The notes: generated by a model not told the origin, from the letters alone. 64,000 nt of DNA from Kitasatospora paranensis (GCF_039544005.1 NZ_BAABKV010000001.1:5022001-5086000), one strand, 5' to 3'. Counted from the first letter of the stretch, positions 30,529-40,040 are shown. A program made the numbers and translations.

Positions 30529-30680
30529 GGGGTATCGGGCGGTCAGCTGGTGAAGGCGGCGGTGAGGCCGATGGAGTCGGCGCCGCCGGCGGGCTCGGCC
30601 CAGGTGTTCCAGCGGCCGGTGTTGTAGTCGGCGTCGATCTCGGTCAGCCGGTTGGCGGAGTTGATCGCGAAGATGTGGTT
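30529..30680 (+). repeat. 152-bp direct repeat, copy 2
   Basis: Near-identical partner of 28815-28966. It lies at the 3' end of the CHAP gene and includes non-coding bases after its stop. Confidence 0.9.
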
Positions 30681-32027
30681 CACGTTGGTCACGGAGGACG
30701 TGGCGCTGGTGAGGCGCTTGAGGCCGCCGCCGCCCATGTTCGACCAGCCGTTCCAGGACCAGGCGTCGTAGTTGCCCTCGGTGTTGTAGAGGTTGCCGTC
30801 CATGCCGATGGCGTCCAGGTGCACGATGTTGCCGAAGGCCGCGGCAGTGACGTCCTTGCCGGTGAAGCCGTTGGCCGCCGGCGACCAGGAGCCCCAGCTG
30901 CCCGCCGCGTAGTCGGCGTCGATCTCCAGCAGCTGGTTGTTGCCGTCCACCGCGAAGACGTGGTTGACGTTGTTGGCGGTGGACGCGCTGGCGAGGTGCT
31001 TGAGGTTGGTGCCGCCGTGCGCCGTCCAGCCGTTCCAGCCGCCGCTGGGGTAGTTGCCGTCCGAGTTGTACAGCTGCCCGTCGGTGCCGATCGCGGTCAG
31101 GTGCACCGTGTTGCCGAACGACGAGGCGGAGACCGCGACCATGGTCGGGCCGGCCTCGGGCTGGAACCAGCCGCTGCTCCACTGGCCGGTGGCGTAGTTG
31201 CCGTCCTTCTCATAGATGCGGTTGTCGCTGCCGATCGCGAACACCCGGAGGGTGGAGCCGGTCGAGGTGCTGGTGACCTCCTTGATGCCGGCGGCGCCCA
31301 TGTCGCTCCAGTTGCTCCAGGAGCCGGCCGAGTAGTTCCCCTCGGCGTTGTGCAGCCCGCCGTCCGGCGTCAGGTCGACCAGGTGCGCCGTGTTGATCCA
31401 CGGGGAGGTGGTGGTCGCGTCCACCGTCGGGCTGGCGTACCCCTGGAGGTTGACGGTGTATCCGTTGACCGTCCACATGCCCGAACCGACCTGACCGGAA
31501 CCGGAGTTGTGAGTGACGTGACCCGGCGACGCGCCCTGGTTGCCGCCGATCCACTCGATGGTGCCGTTGGCGTTGACCGCGGTGACGATGGCGACGTGGT
31601 CGTAGGTCGAGCCGCTGAACGCGTTCGGGTGGAAGAAGACGGCGTCGCCCACGTGCGGGGTGGAGGACAGGCCGCCGGTGTTCTTGTTGGCGTACGTCGC
31701 GAAGCTGTTGGCCAGGTTGTTCAGCACACCCAGGTTCTTCACCCCGTTCTGTGCCCACACCCAGCCGGCGAAGTCGGCGCACCAGGCGTGCGCTTCGGAT
31801 CCGCCCGAGCAGCTCGACGACTGGCCGGTGCCGGAGGCGTAGTAGCCCGCGCCACCGTTGCCGCACGCGGCGTTGCCCAGCTGGCCGGCGGCGGTGTTCG
31901 CGATCGCCTCGCCCGGCGTGGTCGCATGGGCGGCCGTCGTGGCGGCGGTCACGGCGGCCATGGCGGCGGAGGCGGTGAGGGCGGTGGCGAGGGCGAGACG
32001 GGCGAGCTTGGTGGGGCGAACGGGCAT
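30543..32027 (-). CDS. Secreted CHAP-domain amidase with C-terminal propeller-like repeats
   Basis: The 494-residue protein has a signal peptide (LALATALTASAAMAAVTAA...AHA). A CHAP domain follows, with the nucleophile Cys in HAWCADFAGWVWAQNG, the catalytic His in YDHVAIVTAVNANGTIEWIGGN and the usual Asn/Glu afterwards. The C-terminal repeat module is the same as in the neighbouring SGNH hydrolase. CHAP enzymes cleave peptidoglycan peptides or glutathionylspermidine-like amides; secretion favours cell-wall lysis. ATG 32027 has GAGGAGC upstream. No frameshift occurs here, so it shows what the intact module looks like. Confidence 0.88.
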   Translation of the reverse strand: MPVRPTKLARLALATALTASAAMAAVTAATTAAHATTPGEAIANTAAGQLGNAACGNGGAGYYASGTGQSSSCSGGSEAHAWCADFAGWVWAQNGVKNLGVLNNLANSFATYANKNTGGLSSTPHVGDAVFFHPNAFSGSTYDHVAIVTAVNANGTIEWIGGNQGASPGHVTHNSGSGQVGSGMWTVNGYTVNLQGYASPTVDATTTSPWINTAHLVDLTPDGGLHNAEGNYSAGSWSNWSDMGAAGIKEVTSTSTGSTLRVFAIGSDNRIYEKDGNYATGQWSSGWFQPEAGPTMVAVSASSFGNTVHLTAIGTDGQLYNSDGNYPSGGWNGWTAHGGTNLKHLASASTANNVNHVFAVDGNNQLLEIDADYAAGSWGSWSPAANGFTGKDVTAAAFGNIVHLDAIGMDGNLYNTEGNYDAWSWNGWSNMGGGGLKRLTSATSSVTNVNHIFAINSANRLTEIDADYNTGRWNTWAEPAGGADSIGLTAAFTS

Positions 32028-32115
32028 GACAGTGCTCCTCGGGGCAGGCGGAACCAGGGGGCGGCCGACGGGGCGGCGGCAGAGGACGGAGAAGCGGTCG
32101 CGGACGGGGCGACGG

Positions 32116-32403
32116 CTAGGGGGTGGCGGCCGGGCCGGAGACGACGGAGTAGCCGGCGGCGTCGGGGGTGGTGCGAACGACCAGGGTGACCAGGTCGGCG
32201 GCCGAGCGTTCGGCCGCGGTGGCCGAGAGGCCCCGGACGAACAGGGCGACGCCGAGTCCGTGCGGGAAGCTCCGCACCCGTACGTGCTCAAGTGCGTGGC
32301 GCGGGGCGGCGTGCGCCCACAGCGCATCCTCCAGGACGGCGGCCTCGGCGGGCGTCCCGGGTGTCCTGCCTGCGCTGGCGAGCAGCAGGTGGACGAGGAC
32401 CAT
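32116..32403 (-). CDS. Hypothetical 95-aa protein downstream of the small peptide gene
   Basis: A small soluble protein (MVLVHLLLASAGRTPG...) of alternating beta and alpha character, ending TPDAAGYSVVSGPAATP. No known domain is recognised. Its start lies six bases after the stop of the 52-codon secreted peptide gene, so the two are almost certainly one transcript. Position suggests a role tied to the peptide, such as immunity, maturation or export help, but the sequence does not show which. Confidence 0.6.
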   Translation of the reverse strand: MVLVHLLLASAGRTPGTPAEAAVLEDALWAHAAPRHALEHVRVRSFPHGLGVALFVRGLSATAAERSAADLVTLVVRTTPDAAGYSVVSGPAATP

Positions 32404-32409
32404 GCCGGG

Positions 32410-32568
32410 TCAGTCCCAGCCGATGCCGTCGGCGACCGGGCCGCCGGCCGTGATGGCGGCCGTCGGCGCCGTGCTTCCCGCAACAGCGGTGGCCGGCGCG
32501 GCCAGCGCGACGCCCGAGAGCAGGAGCGAGACGACGGCGAGGCCGAGGCGGCCGGTGATGCTGGACAT
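32410..32568 (-). CDS. Small secreted peptide (52 aa) ending DGIGWD, divergent from a TrmB/LuxR-type regulator
   Basis: The gene is below the usual annotation cut-off. ATG 32568 follows GGGGGTA and encodes MSSITGRLGLAVVSLLLSGV, then ALAAPATAVAGS, a standard Sec signal peptide with a cleavage site near ALAA-AP or AVAG. The remaining product is about 20-27 residues ending VADGIGWD. It has no cysteines, so it is not a typical bacteriocin or lanthipeptide precursor. Its co-transcription with a 95-aa protein and its divergent orientation to a regulator with a LuxR HTH make a signalling peptide plausible; that is inference. Confidence 0.6.
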   Translation of the reverse strand: MSSITGRLGLAVVSLLLSGVALAAPATAVAGSTAPTAAITAGGPVADGIGWD

Positions 32569-32814
32569 GGCGGTACCCCCGAAGTGGACGGATGCGGTGT
32601 CGACGAGAAGCGGTGCGCGGTGGTCGGACCTCGTGGTCGCGGGCCCCGCCGCCGTTCCGGTGATCACCATCCTGCTCGGCCGGGAACCCCCGCGACAGGC
32701 CTGAGCCCGGGCACCAAGCGGACTGGCAGCATCAGGACATACCTCCGCCAGGGCTGTCCGCAGCCCCCGGAGCCGCTTGCCGACCGCGACCCCGTTTGGC
32801 ATCATCGCGCCGAC

Positions 32815-32838
32815 TGGATCATGGCGAGTGGATCATGG
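32815..32838. promoter_or_regulatory. Direct repeat before the LuxR-type regulator
   Basis: TGGATCATGG occurs twice at a 14-bp period (32815-32824 and 32829-32838), 31 bp before the regulator start. It is a possible operator in the 301-bp divergent region (32569-32869), where no gene is otherwise supported. Confidence 0.4.
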
Positions 32839-32869
32839 TGCGGCTGTCGATCTGCCGGGGGCTGAGCAC

Positions 32870-33846
32870 ATGTTGGACATGCTGGGATTGGACGCCAGGA
32901 CCGAGGCCGTCTACTGGCCGATCCCACCGGGGGTGTGGACGATCTCTGCCGGCAGCTGGGCATGCCGGAGGGTGCCGTCCGTGAGGCGCTCGACACGCTG
33001 GCGGATCTGCGACTGCTGCGGGCCTCGCGGGACGCGCCCGGTGCGCTGCGCCCGGTCAGCCCCGAGCTGGGGCTGGGGTTGATCCTGCGCAGCCAGGAGG
33101 ACGAGCTGCGCCGCCGTCAGCAGGAGCTCGCACTGAGCAAGGCGGCGGCCGCGCTCGCGGTCAGCAAGTACGCCGCGCGGGCCCCGAGGGCCGAGAGCGG
33201 GGGCGCCGAACGTCTGGTCGGTCTCGACGCCATCCAGGCCAAGCTGGAGATCCTCGCGCGGGAGGTCGGCGGCGAGTGCCTGTCGGTGATGCCCGGAGGT
33301 GCCCAGTCCCAGGTCAGCCTGGACGCGTCACGGTCCCTGGACGCCGACGCGTCGGCCCGCGGTGTCGAGCTGCTGACGCTCTATCAGGACAGCGTCCGCA
33401 ACGACGCCCCCACCTTCGAGTACGCCCAGTGGCTGACCGAACTCGGCGGTCAGGTGCGGACCTGCCCGACCTTGCCGCCGCGCATGCTGATCTTCGACAG
33501 GGAGGTCGCCGTCGTCCCCATCGATCCGGCCAACACCAGGCTTGGCGCGCTCTGCACCCGCGAGCCGGGCATCGTTGCGTCCCTGGTTGCCCTCTTCGAG
33601 CAGACCTGGCAGGTCGGCGTGCCGCTGGGCGCAGACCGGCCGCAGCCGTCCGGTCCGGGGCTGACCTCCGGTGAGCGGGAGCTGTTGCGACTGCTGGCGG
33701 GTGGTCTGACCGACGAGGCGGCCGGCAAGCGGCTCGGGGTGTCGGTGCGTACGGTGCGGCGCCAGATGGCCGCCCTGATGGAGCGCCTCCACGCCTCCAG
33801 CCGCTTCGAGGCCGGTCTCAGGGCGGCCCAGCAGGGCTGGCTCTGA
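32870..33846 (+). CDS. TrmB/LuxR-type transcriptional regulator, frameshifted near the N-terminus as given
   Basis: Residues 1-60 form a TrmB-like winged helix (MLDMLGLDARTEAVYW..., DDLCRQLGMPEGAVREALDTLADLRLL), followed by a coiled segment and a central domain of about 150 residues. The C-terminus is a LuxR/GerE HTH (LTSGERELLRLLAGGLTDEAAGKRLGVSVRTVRRQMAALMERL). One G missing from G5 at 32929-32933 separates the start (ATG 32870) from the rest; corrected length is 325. Many streptomycete regulators share this layout. The divergent secreted-peptide gene suggests it controls that unit, possibly in response to the peptide. Confidence 0.8.
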
Positions 33847-33881
33847 AACCGCTGCCGCGCGGGGCCGTTGCCGTCGGATCG

Positions 33882-33901
33882 CGGCGGGCGCGCGCCCGCC
33901 G
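33882..33901. terminator. Terminator between convergent genes
   Basis: A 20-bp perfect palindrome (CGGCGGGCG repeated inverted around CG) lies in the 129-bp gap between the regulator and the convergent membrane protein. Confidence 0.6.
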
Positions 33902-33975
33902 CCCGCCGATCCGCCGCGATGCGGGGAGCGGGCCGGGCGGCCGGCCTGCCGCCGGTGCTGCCCGGCCCTGCGGCC

Positions 33976-34890
33976 TCAGATGCTGGCGACCACGCGGTCG
34001 GCGAGCACGTACACCGTCTCGTCGTCGGTGGAGAAGGTCAGCGAGTACGAGCCGGAGAACCGTGAGCCGCCGAGCAGCCGGACGTCCTCGCCGGCCTGGA
34101 CGGCGTCGATCAGGCGGTAGGCCGCCTCGCGGTCGCCCGGGGCCACGCAGAGCGTGGTGCCGTCGGCGAAGGCGTACACGTCCAGGGTGCCGAGCGGTCC
34201 GGGGCGCACGTCGGTGAGGGCGATCCGGTCGTCCGCGAGGGCGGCCAGCCGGGTGTCCGTCCACTCGCGCGAGGGCGTCTGGCTCGGCACGAAGTCCGGG
34301 TGGGACGGGTGGCGGCGCGGGTCGGGTGCGGTGGCCGGCTCGGCGTCGGCGTCCAGCAGGCCGGCCTCAAGACCGGTGGCGATCAGGTCGGCCTCGCGGC
34401 GGGCGCGGACGTCGCCGCCGCCGTCGGCCGGGTGCGGCAGGCCGCCGCCCTGGGCGGGGTGTCCCGTCCGGGCGCCGCCCTCGGGGCCGCCGTCCTTGAT
34501 GATGTCCTCGAGCGCGTTGCGCAGCGCCTCGCCGAAGCCCGGGTCCATGGTGGCCGCGTTGTCGGCGGCGTCCTCGGGGCCGGTCGGGCGCGGGAAGAAG
34601 AGCGGCCACTCCTCCGCGGCGGTCAGGAACGGCCCGTCGTACATCGGGCCGTCCTCGGTGGCGCGGGCCTCCTGCTCGGCCCAGAACGCCCGTGCCTCGG
34701 TGATCTCCCGCTCACGGTCGGCGGCGAGCGCCTCGACGACGGCCCGGCGTATCACGGCCTCGTCGACGACGGCCGCGGCCGGGGCGGTGTCCCGGTCGTC
34801 CAACCGGCGCGCCAGCGCGCGGACCTGGAGCAGCACAGCGGTGGCGACGGCGATGAGGATCAGCAGGAGAGAGAGGAAGACGGCGCTCAC
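33976..34890 (-). CDS. Membrane-anchored hypothetical protein (304 aa)
   Basis: One N-terminal transmembrane helix (AVFLSLLLILIAVATAVLLQ, residues 3-22) is followed by a charged helix (VRALARRLDDRD). A long, partly disordered, acidic cytosolic region follows, and then a folded C-terminal domain (LGTLDVYAFADGTTLCVAPGDREAAYRLIDA ... VYVLADRVVASI). No known domain is recognised. GTG 34890 is chosen because AAGGAG stands about ten bases upstream and the helix begins right after it. The upstream region to the thiolase terminator holds no gene. Confidence 0.75.
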   Translation of the reverse strand: MSAVFLSLLLILIAVATAVLLQVRALARRLDDRDTAPAAAVVDEAVIRRAVVEALAADREREITEARAFWAEQEARATEDGPMYDGPFLTAAEEWPLFFPRPTGPEDAADNAATMDPGFGEALRNALEDIIKDGGPEGGARTGHPAQGGGLPHPADGGGDVRARREADLIATGLEAGLLDADAEPATAPDPRRHPSHPDFVPSQTPSREWTDTRLAALADDRIALTDVRPGPLGTLDVYAFADGTTLCVAPGDREAAYRLIDAVQAGEDVRLLGGSRFSGSYSLTFSTDDETVYVLADRVVASI

Positions 34891-35084
34891 GGAATGTACT
34901 CCTTGCGAGGAGTGGAACGGGGTTGCACGTCCACAGTGCCGCATGGGCGTCCGTTGCTGCAGTGGCTGATGTCCCAATTCTGATGAACTTCCCCACTTGT
35001 CCTCAAATTGTTAGGTACAACCCCTCTACGCAGCGCAGTCGTCCCATTCCGTTGCGTCGATGAAACGGCTCGGAAATGAAAATC

Positions 35085-35121
35085 GAGGGCCGGATCACGT
35101 TTCGCGTGTGATCCGGCCCTC
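35085..35121. terminator. Terminator after the thiolase gene
   Basis: GAGGGCCGGATCAC (35085-35098) pairs perfectly with GTGATCCGGCCCTC (35108-35121). Confidence 0.8.
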
Positions 35122-35178
35122 AGTTACGGAGGGTCACTCCGAATGGGTGGTTTCCCGCTTCCCCGGGGGTGGGGAGGG

Positions 35179-36398
35179 TCAGCTGAGGCGTTCGATGACC
35201 ATGGCCATGCCCTGGCCACCGCCGACGCACATGGTCTCCAGGCCGAACTGCTTGTCGTGCCACTGGAGGGAGTTGATCAGGGTGGTGGTGATGCGGGCGC
35301 CGGTCATGCCGAAGGGGTGGCCCACCGCGATGGCGCCGCCGTTGACGTTGAGGCGGTCGAGGTCGATGCCGAGGTCGCGGTAGGAGGGGATGACCTGGGC
35401 GGCGAAGGCTTCGTTGATCTCGACGAGGTCGATGTCGTCGATGGTCATGCCGGCGCGGGCGAGGGCCTGTCGGGAGGCCTCGACGGGGCCGAGGCCCATG
35501 ATCTCGGGGGAGAGGCCGCTGACGCCGGTGGACACGACGCGGGCGAGGGGGTGATGCCGAGTTCGCGGGCCTTGGTGTCGGACATGATCACGAGGGCGGC
35601 GGCGCCGTCGTTGAGGGGGCAGCAGTTGCCGGCGGTCACGGTGCCGTCGGGGCGGAAGACGGGCTTGAGGCCGGACACGGCGTCGAGGGTGACGCCGGCG
35701 CGGGGGCCGTCGTCCTGGGAGACGACGGTGCCGTCGGGGGTGGTGACGGGGGTGATCTCGCGCTGCCAGAAGCCGGCCTTGATGGCCTGCTCGGCGAGGT
35801 TCTGGGAGCGGACGGCGAACTCGTCCTGCTCGGCGCGGGTGATGCCCTTGAGGGCGGCGAGGTTCTCGGCGGTCTGGCCCATGGCGATGTAGGCGTCGGG
35901 GGCGAGGCCGTCCTCGCGGGGGTCGTGCCATTCGCCGCCGCCGTGCTCGGCGCGGTGGGCGGTGCGGGCCTTGGCGTCGGCGAAGAGCGGGTTCTCGGTG
36001 CCGGGCATGCCGTCCGAGGTGCCGTTGATGCTGCGGGAGACGGCCTCGACGCCGGCGGAGATGAAGATGTCGCCCTCGCCAGCCTTGATGGCGTGCAGTG
36101 CCATCCGGGTGGTCTGCAGCGAGGAGGAGCAGTAGCGGGTGACGGTGGCGCCGGGCAGGTAGTCCATGCCCATCTGCACCGCGACGATGCGGGCGAGGTT
36201 GTGGCCCTGCTCGCCGCCGGGCAGGCCGCAGCCGAGCATCAGGTCCTCGATCAGGCGCGGGTCCAGCTCCGGCACCTTGGCGAGGGCCGCGGCGATGATC
36301 TGCGCGGTGAGGTCGTCCGGGCGGACGTCCTTCAGCGAGCCCTTGAAGGCCCGGCCGATCGGCGAACGGGCAGCACTGACGATGACGGCTTCGGGCAT
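35179..36398 (-). CDS. Acetyl-CoA acetyltransferase (thiolase), frameshifted as given
   Basis: The corrected 406-residue protein has the acyl-enzyme Cys in VTRYCSSSLQTTRMAL (about residue 90), the NEAFA box (EINEAFAAQVIPS), the catalytic His in GGAIAVGHPFGMTGAR and the second Cys in ETMCVGGGQGMA. It catalyses reversible thiolysis of 3-ketoacyl-CoA, and sequence style resembles the FadA/steroid-associated group. After ELGITP the frame slips at a G5 run (35547-35551 on the plus strand). One extra base restores LARVVSTGVSGLSPEIMG and the end at 35179. Start MPEAVIVSAARSPIGRA is the standard N-terminus. Confidence 0.92.
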
Positions 36399-36485
36399 GG
36401 TGGGCTCCTCGCGGGTCGACCGGCTGGCGGGTGCCCGCGGGTGAGCGCCGAGCGGCCCCGAGGGCACCCGGGAGGAAAGTTACCG

Positions 36486-37549
36486 CTAAGTAGGTCCGGC
36501 GTCACCCGCGCCCGGGTGTGAGTTGGCCGACGCCGCCTCGGGCACGCCCGTCCCCGGCAGGCCGAGCCGCAGCCGGTGCCGCAGCAGCGCCCAGCGCCGC
36601 GCCGCCGCCTCCGGCCCGGCCGCCGCCACCTCGGTGCCGGAACGGCCCGCCGCGGCCGCCGCCGCCACCTCCACCGGCAGCACCGCCTGGGCCTGCGGCG
36701 GCTCGACGGCGCCGCTCTCGGCCGGCCACAGGTCGACCGCCGCGCAGAGCGAGGGCAGCATCGCCATCGCCGCCGTCGCGTAGCCCTGCGCCGACGGGTG
36801 GTAGCGGTCGGCCGCGAACATCTCCGGCCGGGCCGCGAACTCGGGGCCGAGCAGGGAGCCGAGCGACACCGTCCGGCCGCCCGCCTCCACCACCGCGATG
36901 GTCTGCGCCGCCGCCAGCTGGCGGCTGAGCCGCCGGGCCACCCAGCGCAGCGGCGGCCGCACCGGCTTGATGGTGCCCAGATCCGGGCAGGTGCCGACCA
37001 CCACCTCGCAGCCGGCCGCCTGCAGCGCGCGGACGGCGTCGCCGAGCTGCCGCACGGACTGCGCCGCGGGGCTGCGCCGGGTGACGTCGTTGGCGCCGAT
37101 CATGATCACGGCCAGCGCGGGCCGGTGCGGCAGTGCCCGTTCGACCTGCCACGCGAGGTCGGGCGAGCGGGCGCCGGACTTCGCCACGTTGACCAGCCGC
37201 ACCCTGCGCTCCGCCACCGAGGCGAGCCCCGAGGCCAGCAGTGCGCCCGGGGTGTCCCGCCCGCGGGACACCCCGAGCCCGGCCGCCGTGGAGTCGCCCA
37301 GGAAGGCCAGCACCAGCGGGGGTCCGCGGCGGCCGCGGCGGCGCCGTCGGCGAACGCGTCCCCGTACACCCCGTCCGCGTGCGGCGGATCGCCGTCCAGC
37401 AGCCCGATCGCGCGGATCGCGAGCCTGCTCTCGGTCAGCAGCAGTCCGGCCAGCCCCACGCCGAGCAGCCCCAGACCGCCGCCGCCGTACGCGGCGGCCG
37501 TGGCGATCCGGCGGGCCACCCGCGCCCTTGACGCCTGTGCCCCTGGCAT
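36486..37549 (-). CDS. Membrane-anchored SGNH/GDSL esterase, frameshifted as given
   Basis: ATG 37549 gives MPGAQASRARVARRIATAAA and a transmembrane helix (GLGLLGVGLAGLLL). The SGNH domain then has block I LAFLGDSTAAGLGV, block III IMIGANDVT and block V RYHPSAQGYATAA. The block I segment is in a shifted frame because one base is missing in G5 at 37318-37322; corrected length is 354. The hydrolase domain is followed by an Ala/Gly-rich tail. The family deacylates lipids or sugars outside the cell. It is divergent from cbs, with 144 bp between. Confidence 0.82.
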
Positions 37550-37693
37550 CCTGCACCCCCTTGTGCGGTCGTCCGGAGCCGTTGTACCCCGTCCTACCCC
37601 GCACGGCCGCGCGGCTATCGGGGCCTTCGGCCATCCGTGGCCATACCCTTTAGACACCCACAGTCACATGCGCCACTACCCGGGAGGATCCCC

Positions 37694-39094
37694 GTGCGGT
37701 ACAGCAATTCGATCATCGAGCTGGTCGGCAACACGCCCCTGGTCAAGCTCACCAAGGTCACCGAGGGGATCAGCGCCACCGTGCTGGCGAAGGTCGAGTA
37801 CTTCAACCCGGGCGGCTCGGTGAAGGACCGGATCGCGCTGCGGATGATCGAGGCGGCCGAGGCCTCGGGTGCGCTCAAGCCCGGCGGGACGATCGTCGAG
37901 CCGACCTCCGGCAACACCGGCGTGGGCCTGGCGATCGTGGCGCAGCAGAAGGGCTACAAGTGCATCTTCGTCTGCCCGGACAAGGTCTCCACCGACAAGA
38001 TCAACACCCTCCGGGCGTACGGCGCCGAGGTGGTCGTCTGTCCGACCGCAGTCGCCCCTGAGCACCCGGACTCCTACTACAACGTCTCCGACCGCCTCGT
38101 CCGCGAGACCCCGAACGCCTGGAAGCCGGACCAGTACTCCAACCCGGACAACCCGGCCTCGCACTACCACTCCACCGGTCCGGAGCTGTGGGAGCAGACC
38201 GACGGGCGGATCACCCACTTCGTCGCGGGCGTGGGCACCGGCGGCACCATCTCCGGCACCGGCCGCTACCTGAAGGACGCCTCCGGCGGCGCGGTGCAGG
38301 TCATCGGCGCCGACCCGGAGGGCTCGGTGTACTCCGGCGGCACCGGCCGCCCGTACCTGGTCGAGGGCGTCGGCGAGGACTTCTGGCCGACCGCGTACGA
38401 CCGCGAGGTGGCCGACGAGATCGTGGCCGTGTCCGACAAGGACTCCTTCCAGATGACCCGCCGCCTTGCCAAGGAGGAGGGCCTGCTGGTCGGCGGCTCC
38501 TGCGGGATGGCCGTGGTGGCCGCGCTGGAGGTCGCCTCCCGGCTGGGCCCGGACGACGTGGTGGTCGTGCTGCTGCCGGACGGCGGCCGCGGCTACCTCT
38601 CCAAGATCTTCAACGACGACTGGATGGCCGACTACGGCTTCCTGCCGACCGCCACCGACGAGGCGCACATCGGCGAGGTGCTCGCCCGCAAGGACGCCGT
38701 CGAGCACGAGGGCATCCCGCAGTTCGTCCACATGCACCCGGGCGAGACGGTCGCCGAGGCCGTCCGCGTGCTGCGCGACTTCGGCGTCTCGCAGATGCCG
38801 GTGGTCTCGCCCGGCGCCGGCCACCCGGACATCATGGCCGGCGAGGTGATCGGCTCGGTGGTCGAGCGCGAGCTGCTCGACGGCCTGTTCGCCCAGCGGA
38901 TCCAGCTGACCGACTCGCTGGACAAGGTGATGTCCAAGCCGCTGCCGGTGGTCGGCTCGGGCGAGTCGGTGACCAACCTGATGACCGTGCTGGAGAAGGC
39001 CGACGCGGTGGTCGTGCTGGTCGAGGGCAAGCCGCAGGGCATCGTCACCCGCCAGGACCTGCTGGCCTTCCTGACCAGCCGCGCCGGTCACTGA
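37694..39094 (+). CDS. cbs: Cystathionine beta-synthase
   Basis: The 466-residue PLP enzyme joins serine and homocysteine in transsulfuration toward cysteine. The PLP lysine is in NPGGSVKDRIA (about residue 41), the phosphate cradle in GTGGTISGTGRYL and the substrate loop in EPTSGNTGVGLA. A pair of CBS domains (about residues 340-466, AEAVRVLRDFGVSQMPVV and NLMTVLEKADAVVVLVEG) forms a regulatory module. GTG 37694 is the start, preceded by GGGAGG; upstream in-frame ATG 37637 lacks an RBS. metB, 8 kb away, supplies the other branch of the pathway. Confidence 0.93.
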   Translation: MRYSNSIIELVGNTPLVKLTKVTEGISATVLAKVEYFNPGGSVKDRIALRMIEAAEASGALKPGGTIVEPTSGNTGVGLAIVAQQKGYKCIFVCPDKVSTDKINTLRAYGAEVVVCPTAVAPEHPDSYYNVSDRLVRETPNAWKPDQYSNPDNPASHYHSTGPELWEQTDGRITHFVAGVGTGGTISGTGRYLKDASGGAVQVIGADPEGSVYSGGTGRPYLVEGVGEDFWPTAYDREVADEIVAVSDKDSFQMTRRLAKEEGLLVGGSCGMAVVAALEVASRLGPDDVVVVLLPDGGRGYLSKIFNDDWMADYGFLPTATDEAHIGEVLARKDAVEHEGIPQFVHMHPGETVAEAVRVLRDFGVSQMPVVSPGAGHPDIMAGEVIGSVVERELLDGLFAQRIQLTDSLDKVMSKPLPVVGSGESVTNLMTVLEKADAVVVLVEGKPQGIVTRQDLLAFLTSRAGH

Positions 39095-39619
39095 CGCGCC
39101 GTCGGCCGCTGACGCCCTGTCGGTGCCGTCGGCACCGACCGGGCGTCCGCCGTGCCGGGGCCGCCCCCGCTGTGCCGAACAGGTGAAAGGCCGGCGTCCC
39201 GCCAGTTGGTACACCGACGTCACCTCGACGCATCAGCCCGTTAACAACGGTCGTGCATCGTATTGGTCAACGGCAAGACGCCGAGCATGGTGACAGCGGA
39301 GGCGGGAGCGGCTCCCCGGCCCGCAGTCACCACGGACACGTCGGTCGGCCCTGACCCGGCCCTCCGTGTCCTGCCCGCGGGGGTTGCCGTCGTCCCGCCC
39401 CTGTTCGGCCTCGGCCTTCGGGTCGGGGCTGCCGACAGGGTGCGGCACCCCCGCGGCACCCATCGCGCCGAAAGGCGCGTCTCCGCGGCTCCCGGGTGGG
39501 GAGCCCAAGCGGAGACGGGAGGGCCGGTCCCCAGCTTCTGGGGGCCGGCCCTACCCGTGTTCGCCCTTCGGGGCCCGGCCCATTTGGGTCCGCCCGCCCG
39601 CTGACCTAGGCTCGCCGCC
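39095..39619. other. 525-bp intergenic region after cbs
   Basis: It contains the cbs terminator (GTCGGTGCC/GGCACCGAC at 39119-39139). A second hairpin, GGGCCGGTCCCC at 39521-39532 with 39540-39551, has one wobble pair. I see no credible gene; a 129-codon minus-strand frame is compositionally a shadow. Confidence 0.6.
39119..39139 (+). terminator. Terminator after cbs
   Basis: Perfect 9-bp stem GTCGGTGCC/GGCACCGAC with a GTC loop, 25 bp after the cbs stop. Confidence 0.65.
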
Positions 39620-39970
39620 ATGACCAGCACTGACCTGCCCGCGCAGGACGCACCGCGTTACGTACGCCTCAGCATCGAGCTCATCGCCGAGATCACCGAT
39701 GAGCAGGCCCTCAAGGCCGCCGCGCTCGCCCAGGTCGAGAACGACGAGTACCTCGACGACGAGGAGCGCACCCAGTCCGTCGAGGCCATCGAGGTGGACC
39801 CGTCCGGCTCGCTCGCCCACTTCATCGACCCCGTCGCGCTGCTCGGCGACGTCCCGGGCATCGAGCTGACGTCGGCGACCTGGGAGTCGGCCCACACCGA
39901 GTACGACCCCGAGGACGAGAGCTGGGACGAGTACAGCGTCGAGGCCTCGGACGAGGCGGACGGCGAGTAG
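39620..39970 (+). CDS. Hypothetical acidic protein (116 aa)
   Basis: A small, strongly acidic protein (MTSTDLPAQDAPRYVRLSIE...) ending in an Asp/Glu-rich tail (YDPEDESWDEYSVEASDEAD). No known domain is recognised. The start ATG 39620 is seven bases after a TAGGCT box (39607-39612) with no Shine-Dalgarno sequence, so a leaderless transcript is likely. A terminator follows at 40009-40040, so it appears monocistronic. Confidence 0.75.
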   Translation: MTSTDLPAQDAPRYVRLSIELIAEITDEQALKAAALAQVENDEYLDDEERTQSVEAIEVDPSGSLAHFIDPVALLGDVPGIELTSATWESAHTEYDPEDESWDEYSVEASDEADGE

Positions 39971-40008
39971 CCGAGCCCTTCCTGCGGTGCCGTGAGTTCC
40001 GCCACAGA

Positions 40009-40040
40009 GAGCCCGATCCGGACCTTTCCGGACCGGGCTC
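40009..40040 (+). terminator. Terminator with T-tract
   Basis: GAGCCCGATCCGG (40009-40021) pairs with CCGGACCGGGCTC (40028-40040), one mismatch, followed by TTTGT. Confidence 0.75.

Noticed and set aside
30529..32027. The repeated lectin-like DNA as a mobile element
   Set aside because: The repeat coincides with a protein module and gene ends, with no inverted ends or transposase; duplication or gene conversion explains it better.
39241..39630. 129-codon minus-strand frame after cbs
   Set aside because: Low-complexity composition with no RBS or motif; covers hairpins and overlaps the start of the 39620 gene.
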